Shown here in pieces: positions 25,279-34,033 of a stretch of DNA of 35,141 bases (position 1 is its first letter; each line of letters begins with the position of its first letter). Under the pieces are notes generated by a model. The model had not been told where the DNA came from. It searched no databases and saw only the letters and a list, made by a program, of their open reading frames with translations. The stretch lies in NCBI GenBank assembly GCA_046758085.1, contig JBHHZP010000021.1, forward strand, positions 1-35,141. Direction: 5' to 3'. This DNA comes from VRUB01 sp046758085 (GTDB lineage: Bacteria > Pseudomonadota > Gammaproteobacteria > Acidiferrobacterales > SPGG2). A program made the position numbers and the translations under genes.

Positions 25279-27897
25279 TCAGGATACTACCGGGCCGGTC
25301 GAGCTCGGCGAAGCGACTTGCTCGGCCACCTTACCGCTTTCCAGTACCACGGCGTAGTCAAATTCACTGCCCAGCTCTGCGCGGTGCAGCACCCAAACCA
25401 GGCCACGGCCATCGAACTCGCTAAAGAGGTTCTTCATTATCTTATCTTGTGTGGCGCGATCTAGCGCTGCAGTCGCCTGGTCGATGACCAACAGGTCCGG
25501 ACGTTTCAGCACGCCTCGCGCGATTGCGAGCTTTTGACGCTGCACGGCACTGAGGCGAGCAGCTGCGATTCCGACAGGGTATTCCAGACCCACCTCCATG
25601 ATCGCGCGCCGCAGCCCCAGCTTTTGTACCACCTCGCGGATGAGTGATCCTACCTGGGCCTCGCTCCGCGCCTTACCGTAGGCCAGCCGCCCGAACAGGA
25701 TATTGTCCTGAATCGAAACCGCTGGGTTGTACTTCTCCGCGTCGAAGAACTCGACCGCACCCGCCTTTAGATCCTTGGCCAGTGCGTGGCGCGCCGCGAG
25801 CACGCGCTCGATAAAGGACTCGTCGGCAAGACCGAGACGATGACGCGCCGGGATGACCTTGAACGGAAGCGACAGCAGCATGTTACGGTCATCTTCGGTC
25901 AGCTGCTCGGCCTCCAGACCCTCCGTGCGTGCCAAGATGCTCTGGAACGCCGGCAGATCATCCGCGCGGATGAAACTGAAGCGCTCGAACACCTCACTGC
26001 CTGGCTCCACATCGGCAAACAGATCTACCATGATCTCGGCGATCTGGCGACCCGCGATAATGAACTCTTGTAATAAACCTGTCTGGCGCAGCACATCGCG
26101 CACATAGCTGTTCTCCGACAGGTGCTCCAGGTTAAAGCTCTCATCGCACGGCGTGCCGAACAGCAGGTTCTCGGCGATCGTCATGTTTTCGTTCCACCTG
26201 TTCCAGTCAAACGGCTCCACCAACGGGGCGATATGCGGATCTTTGAGCCGGTCGCGCAGTTGCCTGCGTGCCTCCAGGACCCGCTGCGCGAGCTCGGGTT
26301 CTTGTGCAGGATCCAGAGTCCCGCGTAACCCGAACTCGAAGATGTCCTGATCAAGGTCGACGGTCTTGAGAACTTCGACGATCTTGTCGGTCAGCTCCTG
26401 CGGGCCGGAGACACCCGCGGCCGCGTAGTCGATCCAATCGGCATTGACATCATAAGTGGAGTTGCCGCAAACAGCGGCCTCCGCCAGCGCCCGCGCGCGC
26501 TCCTTTTGAGCAAGCCCATCGTACACGGCGGGGCGCAAGGGGCGATGCTTGAGGCCGTAGAGCAGATTGTCGCGCAAGCTGCCGAAGCGCAGCCGCGGCT
26601 CCTGACCGACGTAGGCGATCCTGCGTCCGGTCACCGACTCCGGCAAATCGTTCAGCCGCAGCTCACCGATCGTGATCGACCCGGATGCCGGGCGATCCAC
26701 GGCGGCGAGAAGGGTCGCCAGTCGTTCCGTACCGCTGCCCGTCCTGCCCAGTACGGCTACCCGGCCCGGAAGATCGAGCCGGAAGCTGGCGCCACCCGCG
26801 TAGGCGCCGGCGCTGTCCTCTTCCTCTCTGAGGTCCAGATTCGTGGCGATCAACGCGCCCGACAGCGATGGCAACTTCTCCGGCTCCTCCGTCTGTAGAC
26901 GTTCCGCAAGCATACCTGAAGGCTCGAAGCTTTCGGCTATCAGATTGTACTTGATGCGTACATCTTCTGTGGTCTGGTAATACTTCAACAGCTCCTTCCA
27001 CGGTGCCGATATATCCTTGTAGGCGGCAAGCACCGCTACCAAAGCACCGAACGAGAGGCTGCCCTTTATCACGAGATATCCGCCGATCGAGTAGAAGAAA
27101 AACGGCGTGAGCTTGTCGATGAAGTTATTGAGAAACTTGATCAGAAACTTCAGAATGTAAATGCTCAGACGCACGTCGTAAATTTTTCCCATACGTTCGG
27201 AGAAGTCCGCGAGTTCCAACTGCGAGGTGTCGTGCGCGTGTACCTCGGGGATGCCTGTCGCAACCTCGTTGATGCGGTCCGAGAGATCGCGTACCTGGAT
27301 GACGCGCCGCTTGTTGAGAGCGTTGACACGCCGCTGCAGCTTTGGGATCAGATAGGCCTGCGCCGGATAGAGCGCAACCGCCGCAATACCGAGCATTGGA
27401 TCCTGCACAAACATAAATACCAAGATCGTAAGAAGCGTTCCGCCCTGGAAGGCGGGCAGAGCAAAGGCGCTGCCGACGAAGCCGCCGATTGGCTCAGTCT
27501 CGGCCGTGACCATAGAGATCAGCTCGCCCTGCGAATGTTTGCGAAAGTGCCGCAAGGGAAATCGCATGATTCGCTCGACCAACTGGTAGCGTAGACGGCG
27601 TAGCATGCGTTCGCCGACCACGCCACGATACACGTTAAGGAAATACTTGAAGCCGCCGTTGATGAAAACCAGGGCCAGAAACGCTATGCACAGTAACAGC
27701 AGATACGGGATCTGCTCGAACTCATAGCCGAAAACCGTTTTGGGAAAACCACGACCACCGATGGCCTCGTTGATGATGATCTTAGGAAGGTCCAACGAGA
27801 CGTATAGAAAAGGCAGCGACACGACCGTCGCGAGCAAGAGCAGAATCTGTTCGCGCTTGCTGTATCGGATTACGAACTTGAAGATACCCGGTTCCAT
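25279..27897 (-). CDS. ABC exporter-type protein with degenerate, insert-bearing nucleotide-binding domain
   Basis: 872 residues. The TM domain (about 15-320) resembles type IV ABC exporters, with about six helices and the coupling segment ELISMVTAETEPIGGFVGSA. The NBD is abnormal. Walker A reads GRTGSGTE (384-391) without the Lys. The signature is LSAVQRQ (782-788) instead of LSGGQ. Walker B is LLVIDQ (802-807), with Gln for the catalytic Glu. The H-loop His (H838) is kept. About 300 residues separate the Q-loop region (VGQEP, Q432) from the signature. Three similar segments recur in this part: GSLRDNLLYG (439-448), NMTIAENLLFG (571-581) and AVSIQDNILFG (726-736). ATP hydrolysis is doubtful. 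It is followed at 44 bases by a cNMP-binding protein gene. The transported substrate is unknown. Confidence 0.85.
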   Translation of the reverse strand: MEPGIFKFVIRYSKREQILLLLATVVSLPFLYVSLDLPKIIINEAIGGRGFPKTVFGYEFEQIPYLLLLCIAFLALVFINGGFKYFLNVYRGVVGERMLRRLRYQLVERIMRFPLRHFRKHSQGELISMVTAETEPIGGFVGSAFALPAFQGGTLLTILVFMFVQDPMLGIAAVALYPAQAYLIPKLQRRVNALNKRRVIQVRDLSDRINEVATGIPEVHAHDTSQLELADFSERMGKIYDVRLSIYILKFLIKFLNNFIDKLTPFFFYSIGGYLVIKGSLSFGALVAVLAAYKDISAPWKELLKYYQTTEDVRIKYNLIAESFEPSGMLAERLQTEEPEKLPSLSGALIATNLDLREEEDSAGAYAGGASFRLDLPGRVAVLGRTGSGTERLATLLAAVDRPASGSITIGELRLNDLPESVTGRRIAYVGQEPRLRFGSLRDNLLYGLKHRPLRPAVYDGLAQKERARALAEAAVCGNSTYDVNADWIDYAAAGVSGPQELTDKIVEVLKTVDLDQDIFEFGLRGTLDPAQEPELAQRVLEARRQLRDRLKDPHIAPLVEPFDWNRWNENMTIAENLLFGTPCDESFNLEHLSENSYVRDVLRQTGLLQEFIIAGRQIAEIMVDLFADVEPGSEVFERFSFIRADDLPAFQSILARTEGLEAEQLTEDDRNMLLSLPFKVIPARHRLGLADESFIERVLAARHALAKDLKAGAVEFFDAEKYNPAVSIQDNILFGRLAYGKARSEAQVGSLIREVVQKLGLRRAIMEVGLEYPVGIAAARLSAVQRQKLAIARGVLKRPDLLVIDQATAALDRATQDKIMKNLFSEFDGRGLVWVLHRAELGSEFDYAVVLESGKVAEQVASPSSTGPVVS

Positions 27898-28240
27898 AAT
27901 TTTAGCCTTTCTACGGGACGCAGACGTTTTCGGACTTTACCCCTTTAAGGTTTCACAGGACAGCGTGGGCGCCCTGTAGCGGCGCATGCACTCCGGGCAT
28001 TTCCGACGACATCGCCATCCGTGATGCGCAACCAGACACGCGCAAGACGCGGGAAAACAGCTGTGGGTCGCGCCGGGGTGTGGGTGGCGGGTGAGTGCCG
28101 TAACGGGATTTTGTCATATTCGCCCGTTTTTTTTGACAACCTGAGCGAGACCGAGTTTCGCCACACCCCACGGGTGTTGCGACATCGCCATCAGCCGGCA
28201 AGGCACCACTGAACGCTCGGTCCTGGCTAGTTGGCCGCGC
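27898..28240. other. Intergenic region upstream of the ABC/cNMP operon
   Basis: 343 bases between the flavoprotein stop and the ABC-protein start, both on the minus strand. It includes a short palindromic stretch GCGCCCTGTAGCGGCGCAT (27969-27987). The 12-mer GACATCGCCATC appears twice (around 28008-28019 and 28180-28191). TTGTCA (28112-28117) and TGACAA (28134-28139) form an inverted pair with a run of eight T between them; on the minus strand this gives a promoter-like TTGTCA. Short open frames here show no recognisable features. The ABC-gene promoter should lie here. Confidence 0.45.
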
Positions 28241-30688
28241 TCACACCCGCACCCGCTTGCTCCCCGGGTCGTAGAAAGGGCGCATCGATACCAGCGCCGG
28301 CATGCGCTTGCAGGCAATCTCGATCTCGTAGGAACCCGACTCGATAAACTCCCTGCTCACACCCGCGTCGTTCCCTACATACCCCATGCCGATGGCGCGG
28401 CCAAGGGTGTGACCGAACATTCCTGACGTCGTGCGCCCGACTAGCTTGCCGTCACGCCAGATCGGCTCGTCGTGATAGAGCATATGCGCCGGGTCTTCAA
28501 GCGCGAACATCACCATTCTGCGCGTGAGTCCGCATTCCATCTGACGCACGAGCGCCTCGCGCCCTATAAATCCCCCGTCCTTGCCGAAAGCGACGGCAAA
28601 CTCGAGGCCGGCCTCCAGCGGCGTGTCCTCGTCACTGATGTCGTGCCCCCAATGCCGATAGCCCTTTTCGATACGCAACGAGTTCATCGCATGCATACCT
28701 GCGTGCCTTAGCTCGAATGCGCAGCCTTCGGCGACAAGGGCATCATAAACGCTCAGTGCAAATTCTGTGGGAATGTAAAGCTCCCAGCCGAGTTCGCCAA
28801 CATAGGTTATGCGCGACGCGCGTACCTTCGCATAGCCGAGTTCGATCTCTTGCGACGTAGCAAAAGGAAAGGCACCATTCGAAAGATCGGCGTTGGTGAT
28901 CTGTGTGAGTAAATCGCGCGACCGCGGCCCCATGATGCCAAGCACGGCGAGACCCGACGTGATATCGGTCAACACCGCATGCGCTCCTTCGGGGATGTGG
29001 CGCTCGAGCCAGACAAAATCCCGGATTTGCGAGCCGGCCGAAGTGACAATGAGAAAGCAATCTTCATCTATGCGTGTCACCGTGACGTCCGCTTCGATGC
29101 CACCGCGCGCGTTGAGCCACTGCGTATAGACCAGCTTACCCACAGGCACCGACACGTCGTTGGCGCACACGCGATTCAACACTCGCTCGGCATCGTGTCC
29201 CTGCAGCAGGAACTTGGCGAATGAGGACTGATCGAACAGCCCCACACCCTCGCGCACCGCTCGGTGCTCGGCCGCCGCGCAGTCGAACCAGTTCTGGCGA
29301 CCATAGGAGTAATGATACTTCGGCTCGCTGCCGGATGGCGCAAACCAGTTCGCCCGCTCCCATCCGCAAGTCTCGCCGAAGCAGGCACCACGCGCTGCCA
29401 GGCGATCGTGAAACGGGCTAGTACGAACGGGGCGTGCGGTTTCGAACTGGCGAAACGGCCAGTGCATCGCGTAAAGCAGGCCGAGTCCTTCGACAGTGCG
29501 ATCGTGAAGGTAGCGGGAATTGCCTTGAAAGGGCATCCAGCGGCGCGTATCCACGTCCCACAGATCCATTGGTGGGTAACCCTTGACGATCCATTCAGCC
29601 AGTACCCTCCCCACGCCACCCGCGGATTGGATGCCGATTGAGTTGAAGCCGGCGGCAACAAAGAAATTTCTAAGCCCGGGCGCCTCGCCGAGTATGTAAC
29701 GGTCATCCGGTGTGAAGCTCTCGGGCCCACAGAAGAATAGCTGGATGCCGGCTTGCTCCAGTGCCGGGACCCGAGCCAGCGCCTTCTCCAGCACGGGCTC
29801 GAAATGGTCCCAATCGTCCGGCAACTGGTCAAAGGCGAAATCCGCCGGGATGCCGTCCATGCCCCACGGCTTGGCAACAGGCTCGAACGCACCCACCAGC
29901 AGCTTACCGGCGTCTTCCTTGTAATACGCATAGCCATCGGGATCGCGCAGGACCGGGAGGTCAGGCGTTACGCCATGTATCGGCTCGGTGACGATGTAAA
30001 AATGCTCGGCGGCATGCAGCGGCACGTTGACGCCGCACATGGCTCCGATCTCCCGGCCCCACATCCCGCCGCAGTTGACCACATACTCGGCGGCGATATC
30101 GCCTTTCTTGGTGACGACACCCGTGACCCGGCCACCGCTTCGACGGATCGCCGTGACTTTGGTGTTCTCGAATATCGAGGCGCCGCCCATCTTCGCACCT
30201 TTAGCAATCGCCTGAGTCACGTCGCTCGGGTTTACCTGACCGTCACGCGGGAGGAACACGGCGCCGACCAGATCCTCGATATTGAGCAACGGCCACTTCT
30301 CGCCCGCCTCATCGGGAGTGATGACCATGACGTCGAGGCCGAAGCAGCGGGCCATCGACGCACCGCGCTTGAGCTCGTCAAAGCGCTCCTCGTTGGTCGC
30401 AATGGAAAGCGAGCCATTCTGTTTGAATCCGGTGGCCTGTCCGGTCTCCTGCTCCAAGGTGCGGAACAGCTCGCAGGTGTACTGTGCCAGCCGGGAGAGG
30501 TTGTGGGTGGCACGAAGCTGGCCGACAAGTCCCGCTGCATGCCAGGTCGTGCCGCAAGTGAGCGATTTACGCTCCAGCAACACCACATCGGTCCAGCCGA
30601 GTTTGGTCAGGTGATAGGCCACACTGCAGCCGACGATACCGCCGCCAATAATAACGACCTGTGCATGGGGTGGAAGCGGCTGTGGCAT
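28241..30688 (-). CDS. Dimethylglycine/sarcosine dehydrogenase-like FAD protein with GcvT domain
   Basis: 815 residues from the ATG at 30688. The N-terminal DAO domain has the dinucleotide fold VVIIGGGIVGCSVAYHL (11-27) and TTWHAAGLVGQLR (47-59). The His here matches the covalent flavin His of dimethylglycine and sarcosine dehydrogenases. After about residue 430 comes a GcvT-type aminomethyltransferase region ending in the barrel GCVT_C (FIESGSYEIEIACKRMPALVSMRPFYDP). Such enzymes demethylate N-methylglycines and pass the formaldehyde to tetrahydrofolate. A longer frame upstream overlaps the HAD gene and is rejected. The HAD gene ends 5 bases upstream, so the two form an operon. A one-carbon or betaine catabolic role is likely; the exact amine is not determined. 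Confidence 0.9.
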   Translation of the reverse strand: MPQPLPPHAQVVIIGGGIVGCSVAYHLTKLGWTDVVLLERKSLTCGTTWHAAGLVGQLRATHNLSRLAQYTCELFRTLEQETGQATGFKQNGSLSIATNEERFDELKRGASMARCFGLDVMVITPDEAGEKWPLLNIEDLVGAVFLPRDGQVNPSDVTQAIAKGAKMGGASIFENTKVTAIRRSGGRVTGVVTKKGDIAAEYVVNCGGMWGREIGAMCGVNVPLHAAEHFYIVTEPIHGVTPDLPVLRDPDGYAYYKEDAGKLLVGAFEPVAKPWGMDGIPADFAFDQLPDDWDHFEPVLEKALARVPALEQAGIQLFFCGPESFTPDDRYILGEAPGLRNFFVAAGFNSIGIQSAGGVGRVLAEWIVKGYPPMDLWDVDTRRWMPFQGNSRYLHDRTVEGLGLLYAMHWPFRQFETARPVRTSPFHDRLAARGACFGETCGWERANWFAPSGSEPKYHYSYGRQNWFDCAAAEHRAVREGVGLFDQSSFAKFLLQGHDAERVLNRVCANDVSVPVGKLVYTQWLNARGGIEADVTVTRIDEDCFLIVTSAGSQIRDFVWLERHIPEGAHAVLTDITSGLAVLGIMGPRSRDLLTQITNADLSNGAFPFATSQEIELGYAKVRASRITYVGELGWELYIPTEFALSVYDALVAEGCAFELRHAGMHAMNSLRIEKGYRHWGHDISDEDTPLEAGLEFAVAFGKDGGFIGREALVRQMECGLTRRMVMFALEDPAHMLYHDEPIWRDGKLVGRTTSGMFGHTLGRAIGMGYVGNDAGVSREFIESGSYEIEIACKRMPALVSMRPFYDPGSKRVRV

Positions 30689-30693
30689 TGTTC

Positions 30694-31281
30694 TCAGTCC
30701 TGAGCGCTGAGTCCTATCATTGATAACACCTCGCCCCATGAACGGCAAAGCGCTACGCCCGCCGGCACATAGAGCTCGCCCTGCAGGCCTGGCTTGAGAA
30801 GAATAGGCATGATCCGCTCAGGCGGCAGGCCTTCCAGATGGCGCGCATCGTCATCGATGAGCACTTGCAGACCATACTGCATGCACAGCGCTTCCTTGTC
30901 GCTGCCAGCGGACGAAAGAAAGCCGCTCACGAGGCGGACGACGCCGCGTTGTTCGAGCCACTTCCGCGCAAAGGCCATCCGGTGGGGCAGGCGCGCGGAA
31001 ACGACGTAGACTTTGCCGCGCGTGCTTAACGCCTTCACCGCATCCAGCGCGCCGGCGACGGCTGGTGCCTGCATTGACCATTCTTGCTCGTACACCACAT
31101 TGGCCATGGCCTTGTAGTGTTCGGCGCCGATGATGGGCACGCAGCTGGTACGGTCGCATTGCCACGCTGGCATGTCACGCCCGAGGTGTTCCCGAATCCA
31201 GCGGGCCTTCATCAAGCTCGTATCGGCAAGGGTCCCATCATAGTCGATACCGAAACAGTGTGACATTGCAGCCATGTGCAT
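30694..31281 (-). CDS. HAD-superfamily hydrolase
   Basis: 195 residues from an ATG at 31281; other in-frame starts exist at 31275 and 31266. HAD motifs: the nucleophile and acid/base FGIDYDGTLAD (D13, D15), the motif II Ser in YVVSARLPHR, a Lys in the FLSSAGSDKEAL segment, and the motif IV acidic pair VLIDDDARHL. This suggests a phosphatase or related phosphotransferase acting on a small molecule. It lies 5 bases ahead of the dimethylglycine-dehydrogenase-like gene and probably shares its mRNA. The link to methylamine metabolism is not evident. Confidence 0.8.
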   Translation of the reverse strand: MHMAAMSHCFGIDYDGTLADTSLMKARWIREHLGRDMPAWQCDRTSCVPIIGAEHYKAMANVVYEQEWSMQAPAVAGALDAVKALSTRGKVYVVSARLPHRMAFARKWLEQRGVVRLVSGFLSSAGSDKEALCMQYGLQVLIDDDARHLEGLPPERIMPILLKPGLQGELYVPAGVALCRSWGEVLSMIGLSAQD

Positions 31282-31404
31282 TTTCACCCGGAATTGAATG
31301 CAAATAAGTGTTGATTGCTCGGTATTAACGTCAGGCTACGGGTCATGCCTTGCATCATCGGCTGGTCATAAATCGGGCGTCAACAGACTGACAAATATTA
31401 GCCG

Positions 31405-32889
31405 CTAGCCATTCGAGGTGAACGTGCGGTAGATATATTCCAGTTTTTTCTTGATCTCGCCGTTGTATAGCTTGTTTAACTTCGAGTCGGGCTTCAGTTT
31501 CCAGTCGTCGCTTCGCCGAGCGAGCGCGCTGGCCAGCCGCCATTTATACCGGAACGTACGCCCCGATAACTCCCGCAGCGCGGTGATCTGTGACGACGTT
31601 AACCAATCGGCATCGAGCGCGTCTATTTTTTCAGGCTCGATGACGAAGTCTTCGACCTCGGCGTAATACAAGGCCCTTTGCTCCTGTACTTCAGTGAGCG
31701 ACGCTTTTTGCTCAAGCGCCTCCAGGAACCTTACGCTCGACTCAAATTCCTTGCCCTGCAGCTCATCGAGCCTCTCCGTGGCAATATCTAGTTGCGCCAG
31801 CCTTTCCAATACCGGGGACGATAGCTCATAGTGCACCTGCCGGTATACCTGCTGGTTGAATACGTTTTGCAGAAAGAACAACGCCACGAAACACATGACA
31901 GCCGAGATGACGGGGGTCGTGATCCAGCCGACACTGATATTCCCCAGCACATGCCAGCGTAACTCCCGACCGCCGCGCAAAAGCCCGATCCCGACGACGG
32001 CGCCGATGACGGCCTGCGAGCTGGAGACCGGCACCAGCGGAATGGTGGGAAGCCCGGCGCTGGCGAGCATATGCTCCAGGCCTTGGGAGGCAAACAAGAA
32101 CAACACGATCGAATGAGCGATGACGACGACCCAGGCCGCAATCGGGGTCAATGGTAACAGCTCCTGTCCCACCGTGAGCATCACACGCTTGGAATAGGTG
32201 AATACACCCACTGCGATCGCAATCGCGCCAAACAGAAAGAGCTGTTGTACGGAGCTCAGCGTGAACAGATTAGCGACCTCAAAATCGGTGAATGGCGATA
32301 CCGGCACAAACACGCCCATGACATTGGCGATGTTGTTGGCTCCCAGGCTGTATGCACCGAAGGCACCCGCAAATATCAATGCCAGGCGTGAGTAGGCGTC
32401 GAGACGTAGCAGATGAAGCTTTACCCGCTTTTGGAACTGTTGCGCAAGCTTGAATATCGAAACCGCAATCGCGCCGGCCAGCACCGGGCACGCGACCCAG
32501 GTCGCGAAGATCTTGATCATCGTGCTCGTGTCAGTGACGGAGTCGCTGAACAGGTTCCAACCGATGATTCCGCCGACGATGGCCTGGCTGGTGGAAACGG
32601 GGAGCCGCCACTTGGTCATGATGTACACCGTGACGGCCGAGGACAGCGCAACCATGAAAGCGCCGGGCAGGGCGTTGACGGAGCCAAGCTTCCCAAGGGT
32701 GTGGCTGGCGCCGGCGCCACTGATAACGGCACCGAGAATCACGAACACGCTGCATATCAGCGCTGCCGTCGTGAAATGGACCATGCGCGTACCCACCGCG
32801 GTGCCAAAGACGTTCGCGGCGTCGTTGGCACCCAGGGACCAACCGAGAAACAGCCCGCTGGTGAGGAAAAAAAGAACAGTGAGATCCAT
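31405..32889 (-). CDS. pit: Pit-family inorganic phosphate transporter
   Basis: 494 residues of the PiT (PHO-4) family. Both family signatures are present: GANDAANVFGT (20-30) near the N-terminus and GANNIANVMG in the second half of the membrane domain. About ten TM helices end near residue 350, followed by a long soluble C-terminal tail (about 355-494) rich in charged residues (LERLAQLDIATERLDELQG and onward). That tail is longer than in many Pit proteins. It couples phosphate uptake to a cation gradient. Its DUF47 partner is encoded upstream on the same strand, separated by tandem terminators. Confidence 0.93.
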   Translation of the reverse strand: MDLTVLFFLTSGLFLGWSLGANDAANVFGTAVGTRMVHFTTAALICSVFVILGAVISGAGASHTLGKLGSVNALPGAFMVALSSAVTVYIMTKWRLPVSTSQAIVGGIIGWNLFSDSVTDTSTMIKIFATWVACPVLAGAIAVSIFKLAQQFQKRVKLHLLRLDAYSRLALIFAGAFGAYSLGANNIANVMGVFVPVSPFTDFEVANLFTLSSVQQLFLFGAIAIAVGVFTYSKRVMLTVGQELLPLTPIAAWVVVIAHSIVLFLFASQGLEHMLASAGLPTIPLVPVSSSQAVIGAVVGIGLLRGGRELRWHVLGNISVGWITTPVISAVMCFVALFFLQNVFNQQVYRQVHYELSSPVLERLAQLDIATERLDELQGKEFESSVRFLEALEQKASLTEVQEQRALYYAEVEDFVIEPEKIDALDADWLTSSQITALRELSGRTFRYKWRLASALARRSDDWKLKPDSKLNKLYNGEIKKKLEYIYRTFTSNG

Positions 32890-32954
32890 TGCCGGGTATT
32901 GTGGACGTCTAGCTAAAGCAGCGAAAAAACAGGCGGCAGCACGGTACCCGCACG

Positions 32955-32979
32955 CACTGTTTTCTAATCATAAACAGTG
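32955..32979. promoter_or_regulatory. Inverted repeat upstream of pit
   Basis: CACTGTTT (32955-32962) and AAACAGTG (32972-32979) form a perfect 8-bp dyad with a 9-base spacer, 66 bases upstream of the pit start. It lies just past the terminators of the DUF47 gene, where a pit promoter must be. It could be an operator or a leader hairpin. Confidence 0.4.
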
Positions 32980-32991
32980 ATTGAAAATGAA

Positions 32992-33018
32992 AAAACGCAA
33001 AATTGTATTTTGCGTTTT
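32992..33018 (-). terminator. Rho-independent terminator 2 after the DUF47 gene
   Basis: A 12-bp perfect stem, AAAACGCAAAAT with ATTTTGCGTTTT, and a 3-base loop. On the minus strand it ends in a run of six T. It is the second of two consecutive terminators after the DUF47 stop. Confidence 0.75.
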
Positions 33019-33024
33019 CGAGCC

Positions 33025-33050
33025 GAAAAAGTCCATGAAAGGACTTTTTC
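33025..33050 (-). terminator. Rho-independent terminator 1 after the DUF47 gene
   Basis: A perfect 10-bp stem, GAAAAAGTCC with GGACTTTTTC, and a 6-base loop. On the minus strand its 3' arm gives a T5 run. It begins 5 bases after the DUF47 stop codon at 33056. Confidence 0.7.
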
Positions 33051-33055
33051 AGTTC

Positions 33056-33727
33056 CTAAATCTTGCGCTTGATGGTGTAGATGGCCAAGTAATCGGCGAT
33101 GTCCTCGGCCTCATTGGCCAGCTCGTCGATGCGCTCCACGAAATAACGCAGCTGGGTCTTGTGGGCCAAATCGAGATCGGAGGCAAACACCGCTCGTTTT
33201 AGCTTGGTGCTGATTTTGTCGGCCTGTGTCTCGTAGAACATAACCTTGCTGTTATGGTCGCGCACTACCTCGATGTCCCGGAAAAATGCGCGTGCCGCCA
33301 ATACCACGGACTCCACGCAGGTGACGACGGTCTCGGTAAGGTCCCAGAAGTCCTTGCGAAACTCGGCCGGAATCTCGGGTCCCTCGATCGAGAAACGATA
33401 GAGGTTAGCCTCATAGATATTGACCAGATTATCCATGTCCTCAAGCAAGCTCAGGACATCACCACGAAAATCCGGAATCAGGGTTTGCGCGTACAGCTCG
33501 GTTTCGATGCCGCGGCGCAAATCATCGCCCCGATGCTCCACGGTTGTTCCATGCTCCAGAAAGGCCTCGTAATCCTTGCACTTGCCCTGCTCGAGGTAAA
33601 CTTTCATGGCGCGACTGAATACCAGCCCGGCTTCGGAAACCTTGTCCAGGAACTCGTCGATCTGCGCCTCGAGCGCCCGTGTCCGGCCGAAAAAAGCAGT
33701 CGTCTTAAGAGAAAAGTTCAAGCTCAT
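33056..33727 (-). CDS. DUF47/PhoU-like protein (TIGR00153 family)
   Basis: 223 residues, all-helical, of the DUF47 family that accompanies Pit transporters. It shows the family pattern: FGRTRALEAQIDEFLDKV near the start, VEHRGDDLRRGIETELY with its acidic metal-site residues (about 63-79), and the C-terminal RIDELANEAEDIADYLAIYTIKRKI. It probably regulates phosphate entry through Pit or binds metal as PhoU does. It lies upstream of pit in the same direction but is separated by two strong terminators, so the two genes can be expressed at different levels. Confidence 0.93.
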   Translation of the reverse strand: MSLNFSLKTTAFFGRTRALEAQIDEFLDKVSEAGLVFSRAMKVYLEQGKCKDYEAFLEHGTTVEHRGDDLRRGIETELYAQTLIPDFRGDVLSLLEDMDNLVNIYEANLYRFSIEGPEIPAEFRKDFWDLTETVVTCVESVVLAARAFFRDIEVVRDHNSKVMFYETQADKISTKLKRAVFASDLDLAHKTQLRYFVERIDELANEAEDIADYLAIYTIKRKI

Positions 33728-34033
33728 ACTCCGTCGTGTGCAGCTTCTTAGCTACCCCGCTACTCGCAAGCGCCGGTCGCATCGCCACAACCACACACGT
33801 GCGCCGCGGACCGGAATTCTATCCTATCATGTGCACGCCTGCCTCGGCGGCCTGCACGCTTGGGCCCTCAACGCTTTGTTGAGGGTATACCCCGCCTGGG
33901 GTGAGTACCCTGACACATAGCCTGGACTCGATCGGGGTGTGCCATTAACACCGTTGCCGCGACATGCGGCCCGGACAGAGAATACCCTAGAAACTATAGG
34001 GTTCCTATCCGCAGACACGACTGAGGCACCGCC
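33728..34033. other. Intergenic region with three short hairpins
   Basis: 306 bases between the DUF47 gene and the broken secreted-protein gene, which are divergent. Three stems occur: CCCTCAAC-GCTTT-GTTGAGGG (33865-33885), ACCCC-GCCT-GGGGT (33889-33902) and ACCCTA-GAAACTA-TAGGGT (33984-34002). The last ends 31 bases before the ATG at 34034. They could be leader structures or short repeats. No gene is evident. Confidence 0.5.
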
